From: a bacterium
GTDB lineage: Bacteria > Bacteroidota > Ignavibacteria > SZUA-365
Assembly: GCA_020444325.1 (NCBI GenBank)
Contig: JAHLLD010000012.1
Span: 1-64,000, forward strand
Direction of reading: 5' to 3'
DNA: 64,000 bases
In this document: piece by piece, positions 8,401 to 16,524 of the stretch
Position numbering within the stretch: position 1 is the first letter of the stretch
How the letters are laid out: each line of letters opens with the position of its first letter
The notes under the pieces: model-generated
Told to the model about the DNA's origin: nothing
What the model saw: only the letters and a program-made list of their open reading frames with translations
The model's database searches: none
Made by a program: the position numbers and the translations under genes

Positions 8401-10438
8401 CGATGACCTCGACACGATATGTGCCGGGTACGGTAACCAGAAGCGTGCGCAGAGTGTCATGCGGCAATGCCGGCTCCCAGCGATAGTGCTCGTAAGCTTC
8501 GCTGACGCGAAGCTCGACCGGTTCTCCTGTACATTTGATGAGCGCACTTGCTTCAACATGCGGTGTCGGCCGTTCATGCAAATCGATCTGCATCGAATCG
8601 GAGAGGATGTAGCAGCCGAGTGACGTGCGCGCTTCATACCAGTACGTTCCCCCTTCCGTGATGAATCGCACCGTGCCGCCTTTCCCGTCGTTCCACCGTA
8701 TCTGTGTGAATCGCGGGTCGGCCTGTATGCGGACGGAATCGCCTTTGCAGATGACATTGGAAACAGTCTCCACGATGGGTCGCGGGGTACCGGCAAGTTC
8801 GATGTCATACAAGACCGGATTGTTCGTGGTGGAGCTGCCTCGAAAGAACTCGACGATCATCTGTATGTACCGCCCGCTCAATGCGCTGTCACAGTTCAGT
8901 GTGCCGTTCTCGAGATAACGGTATTCCTCATCCAGGAGATCTTCACGGCTGTCTGAAGCCCGTGCTTTCACGAGAATTCTGGAATCTGACGGCTCACTTG
9001 CATTCCACCTGACGCGCTGCCAGAGCAGCCCGTCCGCCCCCCCATCATGCAGCACCGACCACGTACCGTACAGCGCATAGTACTCTCCATACGCCGCACC
9101 GGTCATGTCACTGTAGTTGTAGGGACGCGCTCCGAACCCGAGATCGACCACCATGTCTATCAGTCCCTTCCCTGCATCACCCGCGGGATCGATGCGAAAC
9201 ACGTTGTTCGTGTTCGCGCATGTGATCCACACTTTCCCGTTGTAATCCACCGCGACACCTGTCGGAAACTCCCCCGGTGTTCCATTCGATGCCAGATCAA
9301 ATTCCTTGATCAGCGCTCCATCCGCATCACGCCGCTCAACGGTGTTCGTGCCCGTACATGCTATCCAGACGTGACTGTCGTCCGGTGTCACAGCAACACC
9401 GCGAACGAGTGTGCCGTTGAGTGCTATCGGATATCCCGGGAGTATGGCTCCCGTGGGATCGAGTTTGAAAAGCAGAGCCTTCTCATAAGACGACGCCCAG
9501 ATACTTCCATCCGGCGCTTCCGCGATGCCGTAGGATTCCACGGCATCGATGCAGGTGGTATCGCCGGACGATGACATCATCAGCATGGGACCGCTCCCGC
9601 CATTGAGCGAGGAAGAAAAGATCGTACCGTTCGCACTTACCAGTCCCCCGTATCCCCCACATTTCAGCTGCTCCTTCAGCATGAGAACATCACCGGTGTG
9701 TCCGTCGAGCTTCATCATCGTCGACAGGGTGATGTTCTGCATGGAATAGCCGCCCACCCAGACGTTGTTGTCGGCATCGATGGAAATATGCCGGCAGTTG
9801 CGTGCAGGAATTTTCTCATAGAGCAGGATGCACTCATCCTCGGCATCCTCAACGCCGTCACCATCCCAGGATTTAATATCCCCGAGTCCGCGGGATGTCC
9901 GGATCAGCCCATCCCCGTCCCTGTCCACCGCCGAGCAGTAGAGAAACGGCGGCTTGAGATACTCTCCACTTGCGACAGGAAGCCCGTTCCGGTCACAGCG
10001 GGTCCCGCCGAGCACCACACCGATTTTCACCACCGACCCCATGCCCGTTCCTGCCGGAACCGGCTGATCCCTGTTCGCGGCCCAGACATTACCGGCCCTG
10101 TCGACGGTTGTACGCGAAGGATTGTGCAGCGCCCCCTGCGGCGTTGTTCGATACTCCCCGAGAATTTTCCCCGTATTCGCATCAATGCGGATCACCGTGC
10201 CGCGATCAGAGGCAGCAACGTTCACGTACGGCAGCAGGGCGCTCTCATGGTTCAGCTGCAGCTGATCCGCGACGACATCGTGATTGACGTTAATGAGCAG
10301 TCCTTCGTCGAAATCCGCATTCACCGTCCATTCCTTCAGCGACTGCGCGGAGAGGGACGAACACAACAGCAACGACAGAACGACGCACAGGATCGTGCGG
10401 TCCGCCCTGCGAAAACATGCGGTCCCAATCGGGTTCAT
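5432..10438 (-). CDS. Giant T9SS-secreted surface protein: beta-propeller plus Ig-like repeats
   Basis: A 1668-residue exported protein. The start at 10438 opens a signal peptide (LCVVLSLLLCSSLSAQ, cleavage near residue 32); the preceding 33 open codons look non-coding. Residues about 40-520 form an NHL/Vgb-like propeller with blades such as VDRAGNVWAAN, ISIDADNNVWVGG, EAPDGSIWAS and VAVDYNGKVWITC, and a Ca-loop-like DRDGDGLI. Then come roughly a dozen Ig-like units, eight of the type xYxWSTG...GxYxV...GC, followed by four with a WxLPDG core. A cohesin-like segment precedes the T9SS C-terminal domain (EANRPNPFNSST ... GLYYCVLR ... MQLIK). It would be exported through Sec, then moved to the surface by T9SS and anchored or released there. 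The gene lies 109 nt downstream of two other surface-protein genes and probably belongs to the same transcription unit. Ligand unknown. Confidence 0.88.
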   Translation of the reverse strand: MNPIGTACFRRADRTILCVVLSLLLCSSLSAQSLKEWTVNADFDEGLLINVNHDVVADQLQLNHESALLPYVNVAASDRGTVIRIDANTGKILGEYRTTPQGALHNPSRTTVDRAGNVWAANRDQPVPAGTGMGSVVKIGVVLGGTRCDRNGLPVASGEYLKPPFLYCSAVDRDGDGLIRTSRGLGDIKSWDGDGVEDAEDECILLYEKIPARNCRHISIDADNNVWVGGYSMQNITLSTMMKLDGHTGDVLMLKEQLKCGGYGGLVSANGTIFSSSLNGGSGPMLMMSSSGDTTCIDAVESYGIAEAPDGSIWASSYEKALLFKLDPTGAILPGYPIALNGTLVRGVAVTPDDSHVWIACTGTNTVERRDADGALIKEFDLASNGTPGEFPTGVAVDYNGKVWITCANTNNVFRIDPAGDAGKGLIDMVVDLGFGARPYNYSDMTGAAYGEYYALYGTWSVLHDGGADGLLWQRVRWNASEPSDSRILVKARASDSREDLLDEEYRYLENGTLNCDSALSGRYIQMIVEFFRGSSTTNNPVLYDIELAGTPRPIVETVSNVICKGDSVRIQADPRFTQIRWNDGKGGTVRFITEGGTYWYEARTSLGCYILSDSMQIDLHERPTPHVEASALIKCTGEPVELRVSEAYEHYRWEPALPHDTLRTLLVTVPGTYRVEVIDSNGCSGLSPAIGISDYPASVLKLEALGDTVICSSEDDVTLRATPGYAQYFWSTGDSSKGNLLSVTDSGRYTVVAYDANGCRVVSNAITVRRSPTPFLELILDGPAEHCEGEEVMLHATPGFVNYRWSTGANGEIPSIPGGDSGDYWVVATDSNGCRITSDTIRLTVHAGPDIKLRAVGDSVLCGEGILRLEATPGYTEYEWNTGQLSPDPWLDVTLPGLYQVSVRDSMGCVGKSNPVNIVIHEKPSVDIWLDGGLVLCRGSVSMLNATPGFDIYRWSTGLEGPMSNIAITDSGRFWVEVENEIGCRAMSDTVVVRIGDELAPQIRPPSDTLCPGGSVSLDAGGGYARYEWSTGDTTRIIEVTKPGIYHITVYSDNGCSGDTTVPIYAELPVLISGSTDTLCRGDARELDAGAGYASYSWSTGEQTRRITVTDSGSYVATVTTSRGCVLHDTIRVYTYPLRPLVFDGPRSVCPGEEVRYHVGGDSLSSVDWILPAGGEILQGAGTADVLVRWNEVGTHELTAQTRLFPSGCPHDSSIQVLVETVIAPSIAGETQLCSGENTWLSVGPHQSGSLWILPDGRRVSGTDSIETGQLGLHRFVATNTSGCADTSSIIVTPLAAPDAFIIGETAFCEGESTSLTAAGTYASHRWITADGSSTDDTLRRNRAGSVVLETRGANGCTARDSVMLTIYPAPLPVITGDTLLVYGGTTELCLDRNWQQIRWTLPDGSGIADKQCITVADTGVYQALVFDSLGCPGTVTHLLRMEPAEARAVVGLPTLRAEPGERIMISIDLLEAQQLAGLPLTGWSAELEIDGRVLIPWGATAEGRMEGDMRIVPVSGPAAGSPQRLLTLEFLVLLGPVDSTSLSLHAYTWEGAPVRTDLIDGAVLVEICTEGGDRLFDASGTIRLEANRPNPFNSSTVITFEIIEAGNTEVVVMDDVGRVVRTLQQGSLQPGVYSLLFDAHGLSSGLYYCVLRTPTQRRVQRMQLIK

Positions 10439-10547
10439 TACTGCTGCTCCGTACAACAATGGGGATGAACGACTGCAAAGAAAATACATATTCTCTGCAT
10501 ACCAGACATTCAATGCAAAACGAAATCCTCGCAACAATACCGCTGCA

Positions 10548-11981
10548 TCACTTCAGTACTGTCATGACCTGTCGCTGCAGTGTCACACCGCTGCGCAGCT
10601 CTATGATATAGCTGCCGCTGGAGAGCGCCGCGGCATCGAAGGTCACCACGTACTGTCCCGGCTCTGCTTCGGCGTCGAAAAGTGTCTCGACGACGCGTCC
10701 ACTCACGTCGCGTACACTCAGCAGCGCGTGTGCACGTTCGATTACCTGGAAACGAATGGCTGTTACTCCGTTGAAAGGATTCGGACTGTTCGGCTGCAGT
10801 GCGACGCGCGCATCCCCGTCGAAGAGACGGGTCCCACCCTCTTCGCAGAGATCCGTCAGCAGCAGAAGACCGTTTTCCTCCGAAAGTGCGACATCCCCGC
10901 CCTTTGCGGCGCTGTGTTCAAGCTGGAGTGTCGTCCCGGTTGTATCGCCCAGGACGACGAGGAAAGTGAATTCGGCGATGATATCGTCGCGCAAGGGCAG
11001 CGTGGGCAGGTCATCGAGTGGAATGACGCGATCCTTCCCGATAAGCTGTCCTTCGGGCGTGGCGCCCACGGGCACGAGGAGTGAGGCACGGTAACGCAGC
11101 TGTGTGAATACGGATGTCGCGCCGGAAAGCTGGAAATCCTGCATATCACGAAGCCGAATGGGAAGCGTGATCATCGTTCCTGCGGCAGCGCGGACAGTGT
11201 CCGTCGCCAGCACGGCGGCGGCCTGTACCCCTATTCCTTCTCCGAATAACTGCATGGTCACGGGCAAGGGGAGCCCCGCGGCATGAAAATGCACGCTTCC
11301 GCTGGTGCGTCCCGCCCGTTTCGGAGCGAAACGAAGTGTCATTGCATGCGTGGACCACGGAGGAAGCATGAAAGGTTCTGCACCATCGAGCATCACAAAC
11401 TGTGCGCTGTCCGGTCCCGCCTGCACGATGTGCTGCAGTTCGACCGGCAGCGGACTCAGGTTGCGCAGAACCACATCCACAAGACTGTCGCGCACTGCGC
11501 CGACAGGAATGGCACCGAAGTCTACCGGACCCGTTACCACGGTAACGCGCTGTGCCACCGCACGTCCATGAATCCTGTACCGCTGCGTATCAACCTGTGT
11601 GTACAGCACGATGTCTGCTGAAAAATCGCCCTCCACGGCAGGATGAAATGCGAATACCACATCGTGTCCCTCTCCCTCGCCCACACGCACCGGAGGAATG
11701 CCCCCCGTGACAGAGAACGACCCGGCCTGCCCTCCCTCAATGATGATCGTGTCGATGCGAATTGCCGTCCTTCCCGTGTTTTCCACGAAACGTCGTAACA
11801 GGGAATCCTTTTCTGATCCCGCGAAGACTATCCCCATGTCCACATCCCGCGCCTCGGACGATGGCATGACAATGGAAAACACTGCATCAGATTGATCATG
11901 CACCTGACTGACGAGTTCTGGAAATGACCAGCCAGTCACCAGCAGTAAAAGGACGGAATATGCGAGTGTGCGGCGCATCAT
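10548..11981 (-). CDS. T9SS-secreted protein with choice-of-anchor-D-like and cohesin-like domains
   Basis: A 477-residue exported protein. The first ATG of an ATGATG pair (11981) overlaps the TGA of the upstream gene by 4 nt (ATGA), and AGGAGA lies just before it, so translational coupling is likely. A signal peptide (LAYSVLLLLVTGWSF) is followed by two beta-sandwich segments resembling choice-of-anchor D/HYDIN domains (DVDMGIVFAGSEKDSLL...; VDFGAIPVGAVRDSLV), then a cohesin-like segment (TMITLPIRLRDMQDF) and a T9SS tail (LQPNSPNPFNGVTAI ... GSYIIELRSG). The segment before the tail, CEEGGTRLFDG, nearly repeats CTEGGDRLFDA in the next gene, so the two share a C-terminal cassette. Confidence 0.82.
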   Translation of the reverse strand: MMRRTLAYSVLLLLVTGWSFPELVSQVHDQSDAVFSIVMPSSEARDVDMGIVFAGSEKDSLLRRFVENTGRTAIRIDTIIIEGGQAGSFSVTGGIPPVRVGEGEGHDVVFAFHPAVEGDFSADIVLYTQVDTQRYRIHGRAVAQRVTVVTGPVDFGAIPVGAVRDSLVDVVLRNLSPLPVELQHIVQAGPDSAQFVMLDGAEPFMLPPWSTHAMTLRFAPKRAGRTSGSVHFHAAGLPLPVTMQLFGEGIGVQAAAVLATDTVRAAAGTMITLPIRLRDMQDFQLSGATSVFTQLRYRASLLVPVGATPEGQLIGKDRVIPLDDLPTLPLRDDIIAEFTFLVVLGDTTGTTLQLEHSAAKGGDVALSEENGLLLLTDLCEEGGTRLFDGDARVALQPNSPNPFNGVTAIRFQVIERAHALLSVRDVSGRVVETLFDAEAEPGQYVVTFDAAALSSGSYIIELRSGVTLQRQVMTVLK

Positions 11982-14248
11982 CTGAATCTCCTGACCACGC
12001 GGAAGCCGATTCCGGATGTCGTGCGTACATGCGTCCCGTTGCGGGCGGCGCTGCGGCATTCTGTAGCGAAGCGGTTGAAGCCCCCGCCGCGGTACACGCG
12101 AAACTGGGCGGGTGAGGCGACAGCCGGTCCATGGGGATCGATCTGTTGTCCCTCTTCATAGACGTGGTAATAGTCCCAGCACCATTCAGGAACGTTACCA
12201 TGCAGATCGTACAGGCCGAACGCGTTCGGAGCCAGGGTGGCAACCTCCTGAACGCTGCCTGAGTACACGTTCCCGCAGTACCAGCCGATGCGCGTCAGGT
12301 TGGCATCGGGTCCGGCACAGTAAGGTTCACGCATCGGACCATTGGTGAAATCGTCACCCGAACCGGCGCGGCAGGCGTATTCCCATTCTGCCTCTGTCGG
12401 GAGCCGGTACCCCGAAGCATCGAAATCGCATTCCGCACTGTCGCCTGTAATGGTATAGCAGGGCTGCAATCCCTCCGCCTCCGAGCGTTTGTTGCAGTAC
12501 GCAAGTGCTTCGAGCCAGCTGATGTTGGATACCGGGAACATGTCTCGCTGATGCGACGATGGATTATAACCCATGACTTCTATCCATGCACGCTGTGTGA
12601 TTTCATGGGTCGACATGTAGAACGATTCCGTGAGCGTCACTTCATGTACGGGACGCTCGACGGGACTCCCGTTTCCATTCCCATCTCCCATGAGAAAACC
12701 GCCGGGAGGAATCAGCACCATGTCCTGCGGCGCGGGGAGAGACGCGAGCAAAGTCACGCGAACGAGGCAATGATCGCTCTCCACCAGCGGCACGCGCCAC
12801 GTGTACGCCAGTCCCTTCGTCCGCTCCGCAATAACCGACCAGTTGACACCCGCATCCGCACTGAAATCCAGCCGGACCTCATCCTCCGGGGTGGCGTCTG
12901 TCCACGTAATAACCGTATCGCTCCCGGCCACGAACTCCTCTCCCCCGTTCGGATGCACGAGGGTGATGACGCGCTCGTCTTCTCCCTTTCCCGGGTATCC
13001 AGCGGTGGCGAAAAATGCCTTCTGGCAGGCGGATGATTCAATCGCAAAGCGGCAACTGGCATAATTGGAATCCAGCGCTTCATACTGCACGCGTATTTCG
13101 CGTTTCCGCCAGGCACCGAGTGTGAATGGGGGATCGATCCCTCCATAGTCGAGGATGCGAAATCGCGCGTCATCAGGGGTGATGCTGCGGATGTCCACAT
13201 CTCGTCCCACCGCCGAGATCAAAATCGTCGCCTCCCGTTTTTCACCCGGCGGCACACCCTCGAATGCGATAACAGCGGAAGGATAAAAATCGAGCGCAGG
13301 CATATCTTCCCTGGTCAGGCTGTAGCCCGAGCGTGCCATGCTGCCATGCGCCGGCAGACGCACCACGACATCCCGTGCGTACGAGCATCCCCCGCTTTCC
13401 CAGGTGATGCGGCAGGGCTGATGCTCCCGCGAGATGTGAAGGATACTGCGGTAAATGTTCACGATCTCCTCCTGCGTCATGACACGCGGGAACGCCATTC
13501 CCCCGCTCTCATCGCAGAGGCGCTGCAGAAGTGGCGGCGTCTCCTCGCCGAGCGTGACACAGAACACCTGCGCATCCACCAGACGCATGGCATCGATGAT
13601 TGCCGACTCCGTACCACGTGCACGGCCGTCGGTGAGCAGCACAACCACTTTCTTGTGTTTCCCCCTGCTGACGATGCGCAGTGCACCCGCGAACGGATCG
13701 ATCAGCGCCGCATCAAAGCTGGTTCCGCCTCCCGCAGTGAGACGGTCGACCGCCGCGCGGAGCAGCTTTCTGTCATTGGTAAAATCCTGTTGCAGCACAT
13801 TGAGGGTGTTGAAGGACGTCACCGCACATTCAGATTCTCCGGGTGGGAACGCATCGATCCATGCATGCGCCGCACTGCGTGCGAGTCCGAGACGCCCCCC
13901 GTCCATCGACCCCGACACGTCAACAGTAAGCACAGCCGAAAGCGCCTTCGGCGGAGCAGGCGTCGGGCATTCGACATCCAGCACCACACACTGCTCTCCG
14001 TTTTCTGTCAGGAAGAAGTCTCCGGGCTGGAGTCCCTGCAGCATATCGCCCTGTGCGTCAAACGCATAAAACTGCGCATGCATAAGCGGGTAGCTTCCAT
14101 GATCGATATTGAACACGGTCAGAGACTGGGCCTGGAGGGATTGGAGCGACGCTCCACCAGCGAGGAGGATACAGCCCAAAAGGCGGATACAGCCCACGAG
14201 GCGGATACAGCATAGCAGGTACGGAAACGAAAAGCTAGGGCGGCGCAC
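11978..14248 (-). CDS. Exported von Willebrand factor A / formylglycine-enzyme-like fusion protein
   Basis: A 756-residue exported protein. Signal peptide: residues 1 to about 41, with a peculiar CIRLVG-CIRLLG-CILLAG repeat. The VWA domain carries a MIDAS site (DVSGS, residues 110-114; later VVLLTDGRA), implying divalent-metal-dependent ligand binding. A beta-sandwich middle contains HPNGGEEFVAGSDTVITW. Residues 508-756 are an FGE/sulfatase-modifying-factor domain (MVLIPPGGFLMGDG, YRLPTEAEWEYACRAG, GNVPEWCWD, YRGGGFN, GFRVVR). The C-terminal region has one Cys (ATECRSAARN) and lacks the spaced Cys pair used by aerobic FGEs, so formylglycine formation is unlikely; a binding role, as proposed for GldJ/GldK-type relatives, fits better. 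No T9SS tail is visible, although both downstream partners have one. Confidence 0.85.
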   Translation of the reverse strand: MRRPSFSFPYLLCCIRLVGCIRLLGCILLAGGASLQSLQAQSLTVFNIDHGSYPLMHAQFYAFDAQGDMLQGLQPGDFFLTENGEQCVVLDVECPTPAPPKALSAVLTVDVSGSMDGGRLGLARSAAHAWIDAFPPGESECAVTSFNTLNVLQQDFTNDRKLLRAAVDRLTAGGGTSFDAALIDPFAGALRIVSRGKHKKVVVLLTDGRARGTESAIIDAMRLVDAQVFCVTLGEETPPLLQRLCDESGGMAFPRVMTQEEIVNIYRSILHISREHQPCRITWESGGCSYARDVVVRLPAHGSMARSGYSLTREDMPALDFYPSAVIAFEGVPPGEKREATILISAVGRDVDIRSITPDDARFRILDYGGIDPPFTLGAWRKREIRVQYEALDSNYASCRFAIESSACQKAFFATAGYPGKGEDERVITLVHPNGGEEFVAGSDTVITWTDATPEDEVRLDFSADAGVNWSVIAERTKGLAYTWRVPLVESDHCLVRVTLLASLPAPQDMVLIPPGGFLMGDGNGNGSPVERPVHEVTLTESFYMSTHEITQRAWIEVMGYNPSSHQRDMFPVSNISWLEALAYCNKRSEAEGLQPCYTITGDSAECDFDASGYRLPTEAEWEYACRAGSGDDFTNGPMREPYCAGPDANLTRIGWYCGNVYSGSVQEVATLAPNAFGLYDLHGNVPEWCWDYYHVYEEGQQIDPHGPAVASPAQFRVYRGGGFNRFATECRSAARNGTHVRTTSGIGFRVVRRFR
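14165..14218. repeat. 18-bp in-frame tandem repeat x3 inside a signal peptide
   Basis: Units at 14165-14182, 14183-14200 and 14201-14218 share the core GGATACAGC and encode the six-residue repeat CI(R/L)L(V/L/A)G within the hydrophobic core of the VWA-FGE signal peptide. Confidence 0.85.
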
Positions 14249-14369
14249 GGCAGTCCTATCGCTGTAAGGGGTACACGTAATAATACGAATTAATCCCGTT
14301 TACGTCCAGTCCCTGCCGGACTGCGATCCCGCTCTGCCAAAGAAAATACCACAACGCCCCCGATGAAGC

Positions 14370-14972
14370 TTACCGGTTGAAACCGCGCAGTCCCGGATTC
14401 GCCTCTTCCCGTGCAGCAATGATTCCCCTTCGCAGCAGGTCCGTCGATACGGCCGAGAAAAAGCTGCGGCTGTTGAGATCGTCGTAGACGATGGAACCGT
14501 AATCACTGATGCTCCCGACCCAGATCACCTGGGCTGTTTTCGGGAGGAAAAGCTTGATCGCCCCCGAGCGCCAGGCCGGAGTATCGCGCTGAATATCCGG
14601 CGCTTCGGGATACAGCCATTCCCGCAGTGAACGGTCACTGTTGCCCCCGAACATGTAGAGAACCCCATCGATGTTCTCATCTTTCAGCGCCCAGAGCTTT
14701 TCCTTCTCACTCATGTTTTTCAGCGGGGAATACAGGTCGATGTCACGGTACACAATGCATGCCGTGTTATCCCGAAGATACGACGCGAATGCCTCCTCGA
14801 AGGCATCCTTCTTCGCCAGGTCATGCGAGTCGTAGACCACAAGGATATTCTGCAGCGGGAGTGAACGATTGGCGAGCAGAAACTGCGTGTCGACGACGGT
14901 GTTGAGATCCACGGAGGAGCAGCCGAAAAGGAAAACGGCTGTCAGCAGACTAAGCGGCAATAGGGCTTTCAT
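14370..14972 (-). CDS. Predicted lipoprotein of unknown function
   Basis: A 200-residue protein. The start at 14972 gives a textbook lipoprotein signal: MK, hydrophobic LLPLSLLTAVF, lipobox LFGC with Cys18 as the lipidation site. The mature part has alternating beta/alpha segments (LQNILVVYDSHD, AFASYLRDN, ENIDGVLYMFGG, AQVIWVGSISDYG) that suggest a small Rossmann-like or TolB-N-like fold, but I do not recognise the family. It stands apart from the surface-protein run by 121 nt. The likely location is the periplasmic face of the inner or outer membrane. Confidence 0.75.
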   Translation of the reverse strand: MKALLPLSLLTAVFLFGCSSVDLNTVVDTQFLLANRSLPLQNILVVYDSHDLAKKDAFEEAFASYLRDNTACIVYRDIDLYSPLKNMSEKEKLWALKDENIDGVLYMFGGNSDRSLREWLYPEAPDIQRDTPAWRSGAIKLFLPKTAQVIWVGSISDYGSIVYDDLNSRSFFSAVSTDLLRRGIIAAREEANPGLRGFNR

Positions 14973-15326
14973 GAGCGAAAAGAAGGTCTGTTTTTCAATG
15001 TGGAAAACCGTCGCAGCGCAAAGGACAGACAACGACGGCAGCGGCGTGCCATTCCGGCGTGCTGGCTCAGTTCTTCACGCGGGCCGGATCAGGCACGTGC
15101 GCAAACTATAAAAGCCCTGCGCAATAAGCAACGCATGCGGCCGCAGGTGCTCCCCGTCATGGAATGCGGTGCGACACGCAGTGCGGCACTGAGACGGATG
15201 TGCGGCACTGAGACAGACGTGCGGCACTGAGACGGACTTGCGGCACTGATGGGGATTTGTGATATTCCTCTACGGGAGCTTTTCATCCTGGAGAAATACC
15301 ACACCATCGTCTGACGGAGAACACAC
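14973..15326. other. 354-bp intergenic region between divergent genes
   Basis: No convincing gene on either strand. It separates the lipoprotein (minus) from the dihydroorotate dehydrogenase-like gene (plus) and must hold both promoters, which I could not place. Its notable content is the 19-bp tandem repeat at 15181-15254. Confidence 0.6.
15181..15254. repeat. 19-bp tandem repeat, about 3.8 copies
   Basis: Units start at 15181, 15200, 15219 and 15238, each built on TGCGGCACTGAGAC with one or two changes; the last is truncated. It lies about 75 nt upstream of the next start codon, so it may overlap the promoter or the 5' leader. Confidence 0.9.
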
Positions 15327-16307
15327 ATGCCGAATATTTCCACGACGTATATGGGACTGCAGCTTCGCAATCCCATCATAGTGGCCAGCAGCGGACTTAC
15401 GAAAAACATCGAACGTATAAAAGAAGCCGAGAAGGCAGGCGCGGGAGCGGTCGTCCTGAAATCGTTGTTTGAGGAGGTGCTCGCAGAGAAGGATTTCGGC
15501 CTCAAGGAAGGCACGGTCGATCATACCGAAGCATACGATTACTATTTCGCGCATCTCGAACTGCTTTACGGGGCGTCCGATTACACCGACCTCATCCGTG
15601 AAGCCAAGGCGGAAACCACACTGCCTGTGATCGCGAGCATCAACTGCGTTTCCTCGAAGTGGTGGCCAGATTTCGCACGTCAGGCGGAAGGTGCAGGCGC
15701 CGATGCGCTCGAACTCAATGTGTTCACCACCGCAACCGATCTCACCTTCGACGGACGCAAGATGGAGGAGCTGTACTATGAGATTCTCAGCACGGTCAAA
15801 CAGAAAGTCGGAATTCCCGTCAGCCTGAAAATCGGTCCCTACTTCTCCGCCCTGCCCAATGTCGCTGTGGAATTCGGTCGCCGTGGACTTGATGGACTCG
15901 TCCTTTTCAACCGCTTCACACAACCGGATATCGATATCAATGCGCTTTCGCTGAAAACGACGTTTGCGTTCAGTTCGGAGGCGGACATGCATCTCCCACT
16001 GCGATGGACGGCATTGATGTCACACTACCTCCCGTACGACATCTGCGCGACGACGGGTATTAAAACCGCGGAAGATGTGATCAAACTGCTCCTTGCCGGA
16101 GCTCCTGCCGTGCAGGTGGCCTCCGTGCTCTATGACAGAGGCATCGAACATGTCGCGTCGCTCAATGAAGGTATCGAACGATGGATGTCCGAGCACGGAT
16201 TTGAATCCGTGGCCGATTTCCGTGGAAAACTCAGTTTCCACCAGGCGGACAAAGCGGCCCACTATCTCCGCGCGCAGTTCATGGAAAAAATCTCGGAAGT
16301 GGAATAA
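15327..16307 (+). CDS. Dihydroorotate dehydrogenase-like flavoprotein
   Basis: A 326-residue TIM-barrel flavoprotein of the class 1 dihydroorotate dehydrogenase family. Family features seen are GLQLRNPIIVASSGLTKN at the start, SLKIGPYFSA with the lysine that usually faces FMN, and the phosphate-binding end TTGIKTAEDVIKLLLAGA and VQVASVLYD. The loop that in true class 1 enzymes reads N-x-S-C-P-N reads LELNVFTTATD here, so the catalytic Cys is absent. It is therefore better called DHOD-like; whether it makes orotate is doubtful. GGAG lies 8-9 nt before the ATG. It is monocistronic, with a strong terminator at 16343. Confidence 0.85.
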   Translation: MPNISTTYMGLQLRNPIIVASSGLTKNIERIKEAEKAGAGAVVLKSLFEEVLAEKDFGLKEGTVDHTEAYDYYFAHLELLYGASDYTDLIREAKAETTLPVIASINCVSSKWWPDFARQAEGAGADALELNVFTTATDLTFDGRKMEELYYEILSTVKQKVGIPVSLKIGPYFSALPNVAVEFGRRGLDGLVLFNRFTQPDIDINALSLKTTFAFSSEADMHLPLRWTALMSHYLPYDICATTGIKTAEDVIKLLLAGAPAVQVASVLYDRGIEHVASLNEGIERWMSEHGFESVADFRGKLSFHQADKAAHYLRAQFMEKISEVE

Positions 16308-16342
16308 TTCTCCTTTCCTCGTCCAACTGCTGAGATTTTCGC

Positions 16343-16382
16343 ACATCCCCTCCGCTCTCGCGTGAGGGGATGTTTTTTTTTA
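16343..16382 (+). terminator. Rho-independent terminator after the DHOD-like gene
   Basis: ACATCCCCTC pairs with GAGGGGATGT across an 11-nt loop and is followed by a T-rich run (16373 onward). Confidence 0.9.
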
Positions 16383-16524
16383 TTTTTTTTTCCATGTGAA
16401 TTCTCCTAGAAATTTTCTTGAAGCGTTTCCTCTAACCCCTTCCATGAAACCCGCTTCTCTGTTTCCTACACACCGCATTCCTCGTAACAGTCATGATTTC
16501 ACCATGTTCCGTCGCCTGGAACAC

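Noticed and set aside
11978-14248. GldK/PorK core T9SS lipoprotein
   Set aside because: The FGE-like domain fits, but the protein has a VWA domain and no clear lipobox, and no gldL/M/N follows.
16417-16432. Second LacI operator upstream of the promoter (TTGAAGCGTTTCC)
   Set aside because: Only loosely palindromic and different from the site at 16553; too weak to list as a feature.
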